A stretch of 64,000 bases of DNA, from positions 799,244-863,243 of the forward strand of contig NZ_CP059451.1 of the NCBI RefSeq assembly GCF_022023855.1, in the 5' to 3' direction. The position numbers were made by a program, and so were the translations under genes. Source of the DNA: Azospirillum brasilense (lineage in GTDB: Bacteria; Pseudomonadota; Alphaproteobacteria; Azospirillales; Azospirillaceae). Shown here in pieces: positions 18,089 through 27,545 of this stretch. Every line of letters begins with the position of its first letter. The first letter of the stretch is position 1. The notes under the pieces were generated by a model. That model saw only the letters and a list, made by a program, of their open reading frames with translations, did not search any database and was not told the origin of the DNA.

Positions 18089-18901
18089 ATGGTACACCTT
18101 GAATTGACGGATGCACAATGGCAGCGGCTGGAGCCGCTGCTTCCTCCCGAAAAGCCACGTACCGGACGACCGAGCCACTCTCACCGCCGGGTCCTCAACG
18201 GCATCCTCTGGATCAACCGCACCGGCACGCCCTGGAAGGATCTGCCGGAGTGCTACGGCCCAGTGGGCACGGTGTCGAGCCGGTTCTATCGCTGGCGTAA
18301 GGTTGGGGTCTGGCAGCGGATCTTGGAAGCCTTGCAGGCGCGTGCCGACCGTAAAGGGCGGGTGGATTGGTCGCTGCACTTCATCGATAGCACCGTTGTC
18401 CATGCTCACCAGCACGCTGCTGGTGCCCGGAAAGCCGGAAGGCAATGCGATGGCGAGGCGCTCGGCCGCTCCCGTGGTGGGTTTTCGACCAAACTCCATG
18501 TCCGTGCCGAGGGCCTCGGCAAGCCGGTTACCTTCACGCTGACCGGCGGTGAGGTGCACGACAGCATGGCCTTCCCCGCACTCATGGGCACGGGCTGGAT
18601 CCGGCGTGTGGGTCGAGGACGGCCACGCCTGAAACCGGATCGGCTGGCCGCCGACAAAGCCTACAGTAGCGGAGTGATCCGCCGCGCCCTGCGCCGCCGC
18701 GGCATCCAGCCCGTGATCCCGACCAAGAGCAACGAGCGCCCGGAGCCGACGTTCGATCGCACCGCCTATCGCGAGCGCAACCGGGTGGAGCGCCTGATCG
18801 GCCGGTTGAAGCAGTTCCGCCGGATCGCCACTCGGGACGAAAAGCACGCCGCCAACTACCTCGCTATGATCACCGTCGCCGCTATCCTTCTATGGCTCTG
18901 A
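18089..18901 (+). CDS. IS5-family transposase
   Basis: DDE transposase of 270 residues. It has the N-terminal DUF4096-like module (LTDAQWQRLEPLLPPEK, RRVLNGILWINRTGTPWKDLP), first acidic residue in LHFIDSTVVHAH, second in LAADKAYSS, and the terminal RNRVERLIGRLKQFRRIATR block carrying the catalytic Glu. It is full length and intact, so the element may still be active. It ends 3 bases before the right inverted repeat. Confidence 0.95.
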   Translation: MVHLELTDAQWQRLEPLLPPEKPRTGRPSHSHRRVLNGILWINRTGTPWKDLPECYGPVGTVSSRFYRWRKVGVWQRILEALQARADRKGRVDWSLHFIDSTVVHAHQHAAGARKAGRQCDGEALGRSRGGFSTKLHVRAEGLGKPVTFTLTGGEVHDSMAFPALMGTGWIRRVGRGRPRLKPDRLAADKAYSSGVIRRALRRRGIQPVIPTKSNERPEPTFDRTAYRERNRVERLIGRLKQFRRIATRDEKHAANYLAMITVAAILLWL

Positions 18902-18917
18902 CCTTTGCAGAAGCGCC

Positions 18918-19370
18918 CTAGTCCGCCGTTATTCCGGCGTGTTGCTGCGTCCACGCGATGAGTTGGGGCAGAGGCATGACACCGGCGGTCCGGGCGAGTT
19001 CCCTGCCTCGCAGGACCAGCGCAAGCGTTGGAATGCTTCGCACCGCGAAACGCGCAGCGACATCCGGTGCGGCCTCGGTATCGACTTTTGCCAACCGGAC
19101 ATGCGGCTCAAGCCGCTGCGCCGCCTGCTCGACGATCGGCGCCATCATGTGGCACGGACCGCACCAGGCGGCCCAGAAGTCGATCAGGAGCGGGATGTCG
19201 CTCCCCTCGGCGTGCTTGGCGAAGCGGCTCGGGTCGTTCAGGGGCAGGGGGTGCCCCTCGAACAGCGGCCGATGGCAGGCGCCGCATTTTCCGCCAGCGC
19301 CCAGCCGCGCACGCGGTACCCGGTTGGTCGTGTCGCAGTGGGGGCAGACGACGTGCAGCGCTTCGGACAT
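18918..19370 (-). CDS. trxC: Thioredoxin 2 (TrxC)
   Basis: Zinc-containing thioredoxin reducing disulphides under oxidative stress. The 150-residue product has an N-terminal zinc motif of two cysteine pairs (Cys9/Cys12 and Cys29/Cys32) and a thioredoxin fold with WCGPC active site (Cys70, Cys73) and cis-proline loop RSIPTLAL. The ATG at 19370 follows GGAGG; the frame is open further upstream but unlike the family. The stop TAG falls in the CTAG target copy of the adjacent transposon, which inserted exactly at the gene end. A TTGAC-N4-GTCAA box lies 62 bases upstream of the start. Confidence 0.95.
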   Translation of the reverse strand: MSEALHVVCPHCDTTNRVPRARLGAGGKCGACHRPLFEGHPLPLNDPSRFAKHAEGSDIPLLIDFWAAWCGPCHMMAPIVEQAAQRLEPHVRLAKVDTEAAPDVAARFAVRSIPTLALVLRGRELARTAGVMPLPQLIAWTQQHAGITAD

Positions 19371-19431
19371 TTCATCCTCCTCATGGAGCGGCCGGCGTTT
19401 CGTATGATGCGGCATGCAAAACCGCGGCGCC

Positions 19432-19445
19432 TTGACAGGCGTCAA
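19432..19445. promoter_or_regulatory. TTGAC-N4-GTCAA palindrome between trxC and TMEM175 gene
   Basis: TTGAC AGGC GTCAA is a perfect dyad in the 146-base gap between divergent trxC and the TMEM175-like gene. It is the third perfect site of this kind in the island and is placed to control trxC. Confidence 0.65.
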
Positions 19446-19516
19446 CGCCGCCGCCGCCTCGTTGCCTTACAGTGCTGGCTGCCGTTTCGAGGCAGCCCAC
19501 CGAGGCGTAGCCCACC

Positions 19517-20233
19517 ATGGATCAGCGTCGCACCGCAGCTTCCAGCTTCCATTCGGACGGGATCCCACCATTCGAAGAAACGCCATCGCCGGCGCGCCTG
19601 GAGGGATTCAGCGACGGCGTGTTCGCCATCATCATCACGCTGTTGGTGCTCGACGTCCGCGTGCCGCGCGAGGCCACGCTGCATGGAGAACCTCTTGCTG
19701 CCGCGCTGCTGAAGCAATGGCCGGTCTATGTGGCGTACGTCCTGAGCTTTTTGCAGGTCGGGGTGGTCTGGGCCAACCATCACACGATGTTCCATCATAT
19801 CCGCCGCAGCGATCACGTCCTTCTGGTCTGCAACCTCCTGCTCCTGCTCTGCGTGGCGGTGCTGCCATTCACCACGGCGCTGCTCGCGGAATACGCCCGC
19901 GCCGGTGAAGCGGAACTCCGGCTGGCCGCGCTCATCTACAGCGCCGCACTCGCCGGTGCGGGGATCTTCTTCAGCGCGATCTGGCAGCACGCGCTGCGCG
20001 CGGGGTTGGTGGACGCGCGTGCCGATCCCCACCGGCTGCACGCGCTCGGGTGGCATTGGGAAATGGTGCCGCTGTTCTACGGGGTTGCCTTCGGGCTTGC
20101 GTACGTGGCCCCGTACCTCAGCGTGGGCATGTACATGCTTCTGCTGTTCTACTACGCGCTGCCCGGTCCTTCCGTCGTGCGATGGATGCGGGTGCGGCGG
20201 GCGCGACGGGTGCGCCAGGCGGCGAAGACCTGA
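19517..20233 (+). CDS. TMEM175-family potassium channel (DUF1211)
   Basis: The 238-residue membrane protein has the signature FSDGVFAII at residues 31-39 (FSDGVFAI, the TMEM175 filter-lining motif) and six predicted helices, including YVAYVLSFLQVGVVWANHH, LLVCNLLLLLCVAVLPF and MYMLLLFYYAL. Bacterial relatives form tetrameric K+-permeable channels. It is divergent from trxC. Membrane potential or K+ control during stress is plausible but inferred. Confidence 0.93.
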   Translation: MDQRRTAASSFHSDGIPPFEETPSPARLEGFSDGVFAIIITLLVLDVRVPREATLHGEPLAAALLKQWPVYVAYVLSFLQVGVVWANHHTMFHHIRRSDHVLLVCNLLLLLCVAVLPFTTALLAEYARAGEAELRLAALIYSAALAGAGIFFSAIWQHALRAGLVDARADPHRLHALGWHWEMVPLFYGVAFGLAYVAPYLSVGMYMLLLFYYALPGPSVVRWMRVRRARRVRQAAKT

Positions 20234-20384
20234 GCTGCGGCACGGCACCGTCATCGCTCAGGGGACGTGCACGGTTCCGCTTGCCGCACTCCTCGGACCG
20301 CCGCTGCCCTCCAGCCTTCCTCAGCGGCTCGCCGAGGGCCAGCCCTCCTGTGGACATGGCCAATGCGCCATCGGAGCGCCCAGT

Positions 20385-21068
20385 CTATTCGTCGCTGTCC
20401 TCGAGGGCGTCGTAATGGATGATCTTGACGCGGCGGGTGCCCACGAGCCTGATGGCGCCGCGTTGCTTGAGGCTGGTCAAGGCGCGGCTCACCGTCTCGA
20501 CCGACAGGGTGAGATAATCGGCGATGTCGTAGCGCGACATCGGCAGGAGAATCCCTTCCCCGGTTTTGCTGGCCTGGGTCCTGCTGGACAGGCGCTCCGC
20601 CATCTCGAGGAGAAAGGCACTGACCTTTCCCAGCGAGCCGATCCGCCCAAGGATGAGAATCCTCGTCTGCAGACGGGCAATTTCCGCAGCCGTCACGGTA
20701 CGGATTTCCCGTCCGAGGTGGGGGTTGGCGTCGGCAAGGGCCTCGGCGCGCTCGCGTGGGTAGGCGGCCACGACCGTGCCCTCCACGATCGCCTCGACGG
20801 CGAAGAGATGCACGTTCCGGGATGCAAGGCCGAAAAAATCGCCGGGCAGCAGGAAGTCCACGATTTGCCGCCGTCCGTTGACCTGAACGGTAAAGCGCCG
20901 CGCCGCGCCGGAAACGACGCGGTACCAGTGCTCGGCCGGGTGATCCTGGGTATAGATCTCCTGCCCGCGGCCGTAGCGCGTGGTCATCGCCAGCGAACTC
21001 AGAACATCGCCAGGGTAATGGCGATGCCCCGTGGGCTGGTCGTGGCAAAGCTGGCTGGAAACATGCAT
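20385..21068 (-). CDS. Crp/Fnr-family transcription regulator (FixK/FnrN-like)
   Basis: The 227-residue protein has an N-terminal cyclic-nucleotide-binding-like barrel (RGQEIYTQDHPAEHWYRVVSGAAR, LLPGDFFGL), a dimer helix and a C-terminal winged helix whose recognition helix reads LSVETVSRALTSL. The ETVSR pattern is that of FNR and FixK, whose sites are TTGAT-N4-ATCAA. The FNR four-cysteine cluster is absent (one Cys near residue 8), so it is not an Fe-S oxygen sensor and is more FixK-like. AGGAG precedes the ATG. It is the best candidate to bind the TTGAC-N4-GTCAA boxes in this island. Confidence 0.92.
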   Translation of the reverse strand: MHVSSQLCHDQPTGHRHYPGDVLSSLAMTTRYGRGQEIYTQDHPAEHWYRVVSGAARRFTVQVNGRRQIVDFLLPGDFFGLASRNVHLFAVEAIVEGTVVAAYPRERAEALADANPHLGREIRTVTAAEIARLQTRILILGRIGSLGKVSAFLLEMAERLSSRTQASKTGEGILLPMSRYDIADYLTLSVETVSRALTSLKQRGAIRLVGTRRVKIIHYDALEDSDE

Positions 21069-21214
21069 GAAGGCGGCTCCTCGTGCCTGTCGAGACCGAT
21101 CGAGCTGTCGAGACGTTGCAGTCGGAACGCGGCTGCGCCACCAGCTGCAAGACGATGTGCAATATCACGATGGGATCGGGGCGCCGCAATCCGGCACATC
21201 CCTACGGCGTGACC

Positions 21215-24200
21215 CTACTCCTCCTGCGTTTCGTCCTGCGTCCGGAGCGGGGCGCGCAGGCCTGCCGCCGCGGCCATGAGCACGGCCTCGGGCAGGGTAC
21301 GTGCGCCGAGCCGCTCCATCACGTGGGCCCGGTGGTTCTCCACCGTGCGCGGGCTGATCCCGAGATCCCTGGCCATGGTCTTGTTCGTACCGCCGGCGAG
21401 CAGCCCTTCCAGCACCGCCCGTTCACGGGTGGACATGTCCGCAATGCGCGCCCGCGCGATTTCCGCGACGCTGCAGCGTTCCGCCGTGTCCCGGATGTCG
21501 GCCAAGGCAGACGCCACCGCGGCCAGCAGCGCCTCGTGCTCGTAAGGCACCTCCAGGAAATCCACCGCGCCCGCCTTCATGGCCCGCACCGCCAAGCTGA
21601 TGTCTCCATCACAGCTGCCCACGACGATCACGGGGAGGTGGATCCGTCGTGCCCGGAGTTCCCTCGGGACCGCCAAGCCACCCATCTCCGGCGCCCTGAT
21701 GTCGAGCAGCACGCAGCCGGGTATCAGCGCCGGCGCCATCTCGAGGAAGGCCCGCGTGGACGTGAAAGTCTTCACGTCGTACCCAACGCCTCGCAGCAAA
21801 AGGGGCAGCTCTCGATGAGTCGCTTCCTCGGCATCGACCACGTAGATCAGCGACCCGCTGTGGTTCGTGATGTCCTGGGCGATGCCGGCAATGCGCCGTA
21901 TCCGGCTGCCCTCGCCGCGGATGGCGAAGAAGGTGTCGCGAATCCAGCGCACCGAGCCGTTGCCCCGGACGATGCGGTACTCCTGGTCGACCGTCTCGCC
22001 CTGCAGGACACGGTCCATCGCGTCGCTTGCAAGCTTCCCGATCCTCCGGGTGCACGGTCCCGAGCCAGTGAGGACGCCAGTCCCGCAGCATCGCGTCCGG
22101 CGGCTCTCCCCAGACCAGCTCGTAGGCGGGACTGAGGTATTCCATGCGCATGGTCCTGACATCGACGATCCAGAGCACGCTGGCGGAGTGCGCGGCGAAT
22201 TGCCGGAAGCGCTCTTCGCTCTCGCGCAGGTCATCTTCCGCCCGCTTGCGCGCGGTGATGTCAAGCGCGGCCCCGATGAATCCGACGGGTCGCCCCGCAT
22301 TGAAGACGGTTTGGCCGTGCGTGGAGATCCACCGCTCGATCCCGTCCTCGATTCCGATGACGCGGTAAGCGATGGCATAGACGCCGTCGCCTCGGGGATC
22401 GAGGCAGTGCGCAATGGCCGCTTCGACGCGCGGCCGGTCGTCCGGGTGAATCGCTCCGAGAAAGATGTTCATATCCACATGGGCCTCGGGAGGCAGGCCC
22501 CACATGGCCTTGAGGCGCGCATCCCAATCCAGGGCGTCGGTCGTCGGGTCCCAGGAATAAAGCGTCATGCCGACGAGATCGACAGCCGCCCTCAGCCGCG
22601 CTTCGCTTCGGCGTACGCGGTCGGCCGCGTCGTGGCGCTGCCGTGACAGGGCAAGGGCGGCATTCACCCGGGCCAGCAGTTCGCGGGCGGCGAACGGTTT
22701 GATGAGATAGTCGTCGGCTCCGGCGGCGAGCCCCTCCGCCTGGGCCTCCGCGCCGGCGCGTGCGGACAGAAGAATGATCGGCACGTCCGCGAGCTTCGGT
22801 TCCCGCCGCAGAGCGGTCACCAGGTCCACCCCGCTCAGGCGGGGCATCATCACGTCCGACAGCACGAGGTCGGGCCTGCGCCGCCGCGCCGCCTCCAGCG
22901 CCTCCTGGCCATCCGGGACCGCCACGACGTCCCAGTGCGCCGACAGCAGGCGGATCAGGTAGTCCCGCATGTCGGCGTTGTCGTCAGCCAGCAGAATCCT
23001 TGCGCGTTTCTTGGAGCGCGCTGCACCCGCCACCTCGCCGGGAAGGCGCGGCATCCCGTCTGCGGGGTCATCGCCGGGCAGCCATCGCAGCGCCTCCGCG
23101 ACGTAGGCGGCCGCTCGCGCGGAGGTGAGCGACTGGGGGTGCGAAACCCCGACCCGCTCCGCCGGCGGGGGGCCTGTCCCGAACGGCAGGGCAACCGTGA
23201 ACGTCGTGCCACGGCCGACCTTGCTCTCGGCCGTGATTGTGCCTCCATGCAGATGGACCAGTTCCTGCACGAGCGCCAAGCCGATGCCGCTGCCCTCGAA
23301 CGAGCGGCCTCTCTGGCCCTCGACGCGGTGAAAGCGCTTGAAGACCTGTGGCAGGTCCGCGGTTGGGATGCCGATTCCGGTGTCGCTGACCCGCAGCGCG
23401 ACGCCGTCAACCATCGCGGTCATGCGCACGGTGATCCCGCCTTCGAAGGTATACTTGATGGCGTTGGAGAGCAGGTTGAGGACGATCTTCTCCCACATGT
23501 CCCGGTCCACATGGACCGGTTGCGGAAGCGGCGGGCAGGCGATGTCGAACCGCAAGCCGGCGCGTTCGCAGATCGAGCCGAAGGTCGATGCCAGTTCCGC
23601 GGTGAAGCGCGAAAGGTCCGTCGGCTCGTAGGCCACCTGCGCCCGGCCCGCTTCGATGCGGGAAAAGTCGAGCAGCACGTTCACGAGCTTGAGCAGACGC
23701 AGGCTGTTGCGATGGGCCATCGTCACCAGAACCCGGCCGTCCTCCGGCAACTCGCCCTCGGGCTTGGCCAGCAACTCCTCAAGGGGGCTTATCATCAGGG
23801 TGAACGGCGTGCGGAACTCGTGGCTGACGTTGGAAAAGAATATCGTTTTGGCCCGATCGATGTCCGCAAGCGCCTCCGCGCGCCGGCGTTCGCTTTCGAA
23901 AGCCCGTGCATCCGCAACACCGCCCGCAATGTGCCCCGCCACCAGGGCAAGAAAGCTGCGGTAATCCGCGTCCAGAACGCGTCGCGGGCTGATCCCGACA
24001 AGGAAGAACCCCGCCAAGGCCGATTGGCTCTGCATCTCCAAAGGAAGGATGAGGGCGGTTTGGACGAGGTCGGGCCATAGGGGGGCGGTAAATATGCTGC
24101 CGCGGCTCGGGAGGTCGCGCACCTCCACGGCCTTCTGCGTCCGTGCGACCGCGGCCAATGGCCAAGGCTGGTGCGCGGCAGGTCCGGAGAGCGGAAAAAC

Positions 24201-24908
24201 CTCTGGGAACGTCGATGGATCATCGGGCAGCCGCGCCCCCGCGATCCGGCGAGCGGTCGCGCCATCCTCATCCAGAAGATAGATGGCCGCGAACGGGATG
24301 TCCAAGGGGTTGGCATCCAGAACCTCGACTGCCTTCCGACAGGCGGCGTCGACCGTGCGTTGCTCGGACACCCGTAGGCCGAGGTCGCGCAGGGTCGAGA
24401 GCCGCCGCTCCCCGAGCACCCTCTCGGTGGTCTCCGTGCAGACACAGAAGACCCCTTCGAGCGTACGGGCATCCTGCGCCAGGATCGGGCTGTAGCTGAA
24501 GGTGATATAGACCTCTTCGAGCGGCAGCCGCCGGGCGAAGAAGAACTGGAGGTCTTCGACCCAGGTTGCTCGCCCGGCCCGGACCTCGTCGTGCATCGGG
24601 CCGATGGCCGGCCAGATCTCGCTCCAAGCCTCGCGCCCGGGGGCGCCGAGCATGGCCGGATGCTTCGTCTCGCCGAGGAACGGGATGTAGGCGTTGTTGT
24701 AGACGATGCGGAGTTCGGGGCCAAGCCAGAGCAGGATCGGGAAGCGGGAGTTCAGGCAAAGGCTGACGGCGGTCTTGATGCTCTGGGTCCAGGTCTCGGG
24801 TGGTCCAAGCGGATGTGCCGACCAGTCCTTTGCGCGCATCAGCGCGCCAAGCTCTCCCCCGCCGCGGAGAAACCCTAGGGGATCCTGTGACGATGACGCT
24901 GAGATCAT
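21215..24908 (-). pseudogene. Hybrid histidine kinase fused to a FixJ-type regulator, frameshifted
   Basis: The order is PAS, GAF-like domain, HisKA with phospho-acceptor His363 (SNVSHEFRTPF), HATPase with DTGIGIP and GSGIGLAL, receiver with Asp685 (LSDVMMPRLSG), and two PAS domains. In another frame, the end of the last PAS (QEYRIVRGNGSVRWIRDTFF), a FixJ-like receiver (LIYVVDAEEA, CVLLDIRAPEMGG) and a LuxR HTH (MSTRERAVLEGLLAGGTNKTMARDLG) follow. The switch lies at about 22037-22039 in a GGG run between HPEDRE and KLASDAM. Corrected, it would be one protein of about 1,230 residues, a kinase and its own DNA-binding regulator in one chain. As printed, the first frame stops after wrong-frame residues and the regulator half has no start of its own. 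Confidence 0.85.
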
Positions 24909-25834
24909 GGCGGTTTCCCCCGTGTGCGGTGGACGACCACGAGGCGGGAGATGGTCGTTTCGTTAACTTTCCGCCGCCGAAAAAGTTCCTACCCCAATAG
25001 CAAGAGGAGCCAAGACGTCCGAAGTGTCCTAAAAGAGTAGGCGTCGAGTGAATAATTTCGATTCGCGACTACTGGGCGTGCTGGATGCGGCAGCGGCATT
25101 GCATGCCGAGCTGCCGATCAGGAAGCGGAGCTTTCGGATTAGCGCGTCCCTGCTCATCGATACGCTGGCTGTCGAGCGGATCGACGTTGAGCCGTGCGCG
25201 TCCACATCCGCCAATTCGCATCATCGCGTCCTGCGTTCACCGGCACCGGCATGTGCAAGGAATCGAGCATGGATGGCTCAGTAAAGCGCTGAGCCGCACG
25301 ACGGCTGCCCGCTGTCCGAACTGTTAGTGGCCGCTCTCGTGGAAGCGCCTGTCGTGCAGCATCACTGAGGCCGTCGGTAAGGGATCTCCCTTAGGCACAC
25401 GCCGGATGGCCGACCGGCGATGCGGCACGATACTTCGTGGCTGAATATGGGAGAGCGAGTGTGCAGCGACCTCGTCCAGCGGCGTCAATCTCGGCGTTCC
25501 TCGAACCCACTGCCGCGCCGTCGAGGGTGACGGTCGCCTCCGAAGCATGATCTGCACACCGCCGCTGAAGGCCCCTCCACCGGCGGAGAGCTCGACCGCG
25601 GACCTCCGGCCCACCACCCCACGGTGGGCCGGAGGATCTCAGTCGACAGGCACGTTTGGGAGATTCCAATGGGCGTTTGCGTGAAGCGAGAATGGCTGCG
25701 TGAGGCACCGGGTGCCTCCGCCGAGGTGAAGCCCTCCTCCGAGTTCCAGCAACGGCAGGCTGTCCGCAGAGAGGTTCCGGATCAGCCGCAGGAACGAGAC
25801 GCATCGCGCGGCGAAAACACGGGGAACCGGTAGC
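24909..25834. other. Long gene-poor stretch between the hybrid kinase and PEBP genes
   Basis: These 926 bases hold no gene I can support. Open frames on both strands are long only because of GC content and show no domain, signal peptide or good ribosome binding site. The left part (24950-25050) is AT-richer and may contain the kinase promoter; the right part runs up to the PEBP gene. Confidence 0.55.
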
Positions 25835-26298
25835 ATGCCATTCGCTTTGTACAGCCCGGCCTTTCCGAACGGGCAGATGATCCCGTCGAGGTACACGGCG
25901 GAGGGCGACAACATCTCGCCACCGCTGGAATGGAGGGATGCCCCCGCCGGCACCCGCAGCTATGCCCTGATCGTCGACGACCCCGATGCGCCACGCGGCG
26001 TTTTCCATCATTGGGCCGTCTACAACGTAGCCGGCGAGCGCGACCGCCTGCCCGAGGGCGTCACCGCGGGCGCCAAGACCGAAAGCCTGGGGCACGGGAT
26101 CAACGATTATGGCCACGCGCATTACGACGGCCCCAGTCCCCCCGCGGGCACGCCGCGCATCATTACCGCTTCCTCCTGATGGCGTTGGACGTGGACGCGC
26201 TCGGCCTGGGGCCCAACGCGACGGTCGACGAGGTGCGCAAGGAGGCCGGCAAACATCTGCTGGGCGAAGCCGAACTGGTCGGCACCTACGCGCACTAG
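25835..26298 (+). pseudogene. YbhB/YbcL (PEBP) family protein, frameshifted
   Basis: Phosphatidylethanolamine-binding-protein fold, cytoplasmic, ligand unknown. The first frame gives MPFALYSPAF, the PEBP core ISPPLEWRDAPAGTRSYALIVDDPDAPRG and FHHWAVYNV, then GINDYGHAHYDGPSPPAGTP. The normal continuation HHYRFLLMALDVDALGLG and the end KHLLGEAELVGTYAH lie in the other frame. The join is at about 26157, where one extra CG dinucleotide shifts the frame; removing it gives a standard 154-residue protein. As printed, translation stops at 26179. DUF2267 follows in the same orientation. Confidence 0.88.
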
Positions 26299-26352
26299 CG
26301 CTTCGGCCCGCCAAAGCCGCAAAGAACGCAACAGCCGATAAGGAGGACAAGA

Positions 26353-26898
26353 ATGGACAGGCCAGCCGCGATCAACCGGACGGTCCAGGAAGCCGACATC
26401 TGGCTCAACGAACTCCGCGAGGAGATGCAGGCCGCGAGCAAGGACACCGCCTATGCGTCCCTGCGGGCCGTTCTCCACGAACTGCGCGACCGGCTGACGG
26501 TCGATGAGGCGGCACAGCTCGCGGCGCAACTGCCGATGCTCATCTGCGGCCTGTATTTCAACAGCTGGAAACCCGCGGCCAACCCCACACGGGTGCGGAC
26601 CGTCCAGGAATTCCTGGACGGCGTGCGCGACCGGGCTGCCGGCCACGAGGAGATCGATCCGGACCTGGCGACGCGGTGCGTCTTCGCGCTGCTCGCCCGC
26701 CATGTTTCGCCGGGCGAAATCGACGATGTCATCCGGCAGCTTCCCACGGAACTGCGCGCCCTGTGGACCCCTCCGCGCGCGGAGCGCAGCGCCATTGTGG
26801 AAGCTGCGGTGACGCTGGTGGAAATCGACCGTGGGACGGTCCTCGACGAGGATGCCGGCCGGGCCTCGCCGACGCCGCCGACGGAGGTGTCGCGCTGA
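26353..26898 (+). CDS. DUF2267 family protein
   Basis: The 181-residue cytoplasmic helical protein has two related halves, each with an AYASLRAVLHELRDRLTVDEAAQLAAQLP-type helix pair (second half CVFALLARHVSPGEIDDVIRQLPTELRALW), the duplicated DUF2267 pattern. A strong AAGGAGG precedes the ATG. The family occurs in stress and PHB-linked clusters, with function unknown. Its stop overlaps the start region of the small HhH gene. Confidence 0.9.
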   Translation: MDRPAAINRTVQEADIWLNELREEMQAASKDTAYASLRAVLHELRDRLTVDEAAQLAAQLPMLICGLYFNSWKPAANPTRVRTVQEFLDGVRDRAAGHEEIDPDLATRCVFALLARHVSPGEIDDVIRQLPTELRALWTPPRAERSAIVEAAVTLVEIDRGTVLDEDAGRASPTPPTEVSR

Positions 26899-26915
26899 TG
26901 CGTTGCGAGGGAGCC

Positions 26916-27119
26916 ATGAACAGGATGTTGAAAGTCGACCTCAACCGCGCGAGCAAGGAACAGTTGCTGTCGATCCCGGGCATCGGCGAAGAGCAGGCCG
27001 CCGCCATCAGCGACTACCGCAAGACGCACGGCCGCTTTCGCCGCGTCGAAGAGATCGCCCTTGCCACGACACTGCCGGGCGTCACCATTGGCGACCTGCT
27101 CGACCGGGTCGAGGTGTGA
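26916..27119 (+). CDS. ComEA-like helix-hairpin-helix protein
   Basis: The 67-residue protein consists of a tandem HhH DNA-binding module: VDLNRASKEQLLSIPGIGEEQAAAISDYR, then a second helix pair around FRRVEEIALATTLPG. This matches the ComEA-type HhH domain without a membrane anchor. The ATG at 26916 has GCGAGGGAG upstream; an earlier ATG at 26898 overlaps the DUF2267 stop. Likely cotranscribed with DUF2267. The target DNA and role are unknown. Confidence 0.88.
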   Translation: MNRMLKVDLNRASKEQLLSIPGIGEEQAAAISDYRKTHGRFRRVEEIALATTLPGVTIGDLLDRVEV

Positions 27120-27160
27120 GACGCAGACGGATATTGAACAGACTTTGAGAGGAGACAACC

Positions 27161-27343
27161 ATGACCGAAGACGACGACCATCTCCGTCGCAAGGCCGTCA
27201 GCGGCAGCAAGAGCCGGCCGAACGACCGGGACGGCGGTGATCACATCCGTCAGGCGCAGGAATGGAACGGCGGGTCGAAGGGCCGCAAGGGGCCGATCAC
27301 GCCCGAGGACAAGCGGAACCCGAACACCAGCGTCAAGAGCTGA
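27161..27343 (+). CDS. Small hydrophilic hypothetical protein
   Basis: The 60-residue protein is rich in Asp, Lys, Arg, Gly and Asn (DDDHLRRKAVSGSKSR, KGPITPEDKRNPNTSVKS), with no hydrophobic core, so it is probably disordered. AGAGGAG precedes the ATG at a good distance and the gene follows the HhH gene by 41 bases. Intrinsically disordered, stress-linked small proteins of this kind exist, but I do not recognise a family. Confidence 0.6.
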   Translation: MTEDDDHLRRKAVSGSKSRPNDRDGGDHIRQAQEWNGGSKGRKGPITPEDKRNPNTSVKS

Positions 27344-27366
27344 TCGTCGACCGTTCGCCCGGCCCT

Positions 27367-27545
27367 TCAGATGGCGGTGATGATCCGGAGGTTTCCGGTC
27401 CGCTTGAGTACGGAAACCGCAACCTGCGCGCCGTGCCGGCAGAACGACACGTCCGCGCAGGCCGGGCCGAGCGACACGCCACTCAACTGCACGGCATCGA
27501 GGAGCAACGGCAGACGCGGGTTGTCGAAGCGGATTTCCCCGCCTG
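27367..27545 (-). pseudogene. C-terminal fragment of an amylo-alpha-1,6-glucosidase-like protein
   Basis: On the minus strand, one frame reads TGGEIRFDNPRLPLLLDAV, VSLGPACADVSF, HGAQVAVSVLKRTGNLRII and ends at a TGA. This resembles the extreme C-terminus of bacterial glycogen-debranching/amylo-alpha-1,6-glucosidase proteins. The rest of the gene is missing: upstream of about 27545 the sequence becomes Tn3 transposase. It is a deletion scar joining two unrelated genes. The assignment is from pattern only. Confidence 0.55.

Larger units (their letters stand above)
16902..18921. mobile_element. 2.0-kb IS5-family-type transposon carrying a DUF2279 gene
   Basis: The two ends are perfect 14-base inverted repeats, GGCGCTTCTGCAAA at 16906-16919 and its complement at 18904-18917. 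Each is bordered by CTAG (16902-16905 and 18918-18921), which fits the YTAR target duplication of IS5-family elements. Inside are a leftward DUF2279 gene and a rightward IS5-type transposase ending just before the right end. Ordinary IS5 elements are about 0.85-1.2 kb with only a transposase, so the DUF2279 gene looks like a passenger. The right target copy overlaps the trxC stop codon. Confidence 0.8.

Noticed and set aside
25391..26350. A 319-codon minus-strand frame across the PEBP gene
   Set aside because: It is antisense to a clear PEBP coding sequence and continues into Arg/Pro-rich low-complexity text.
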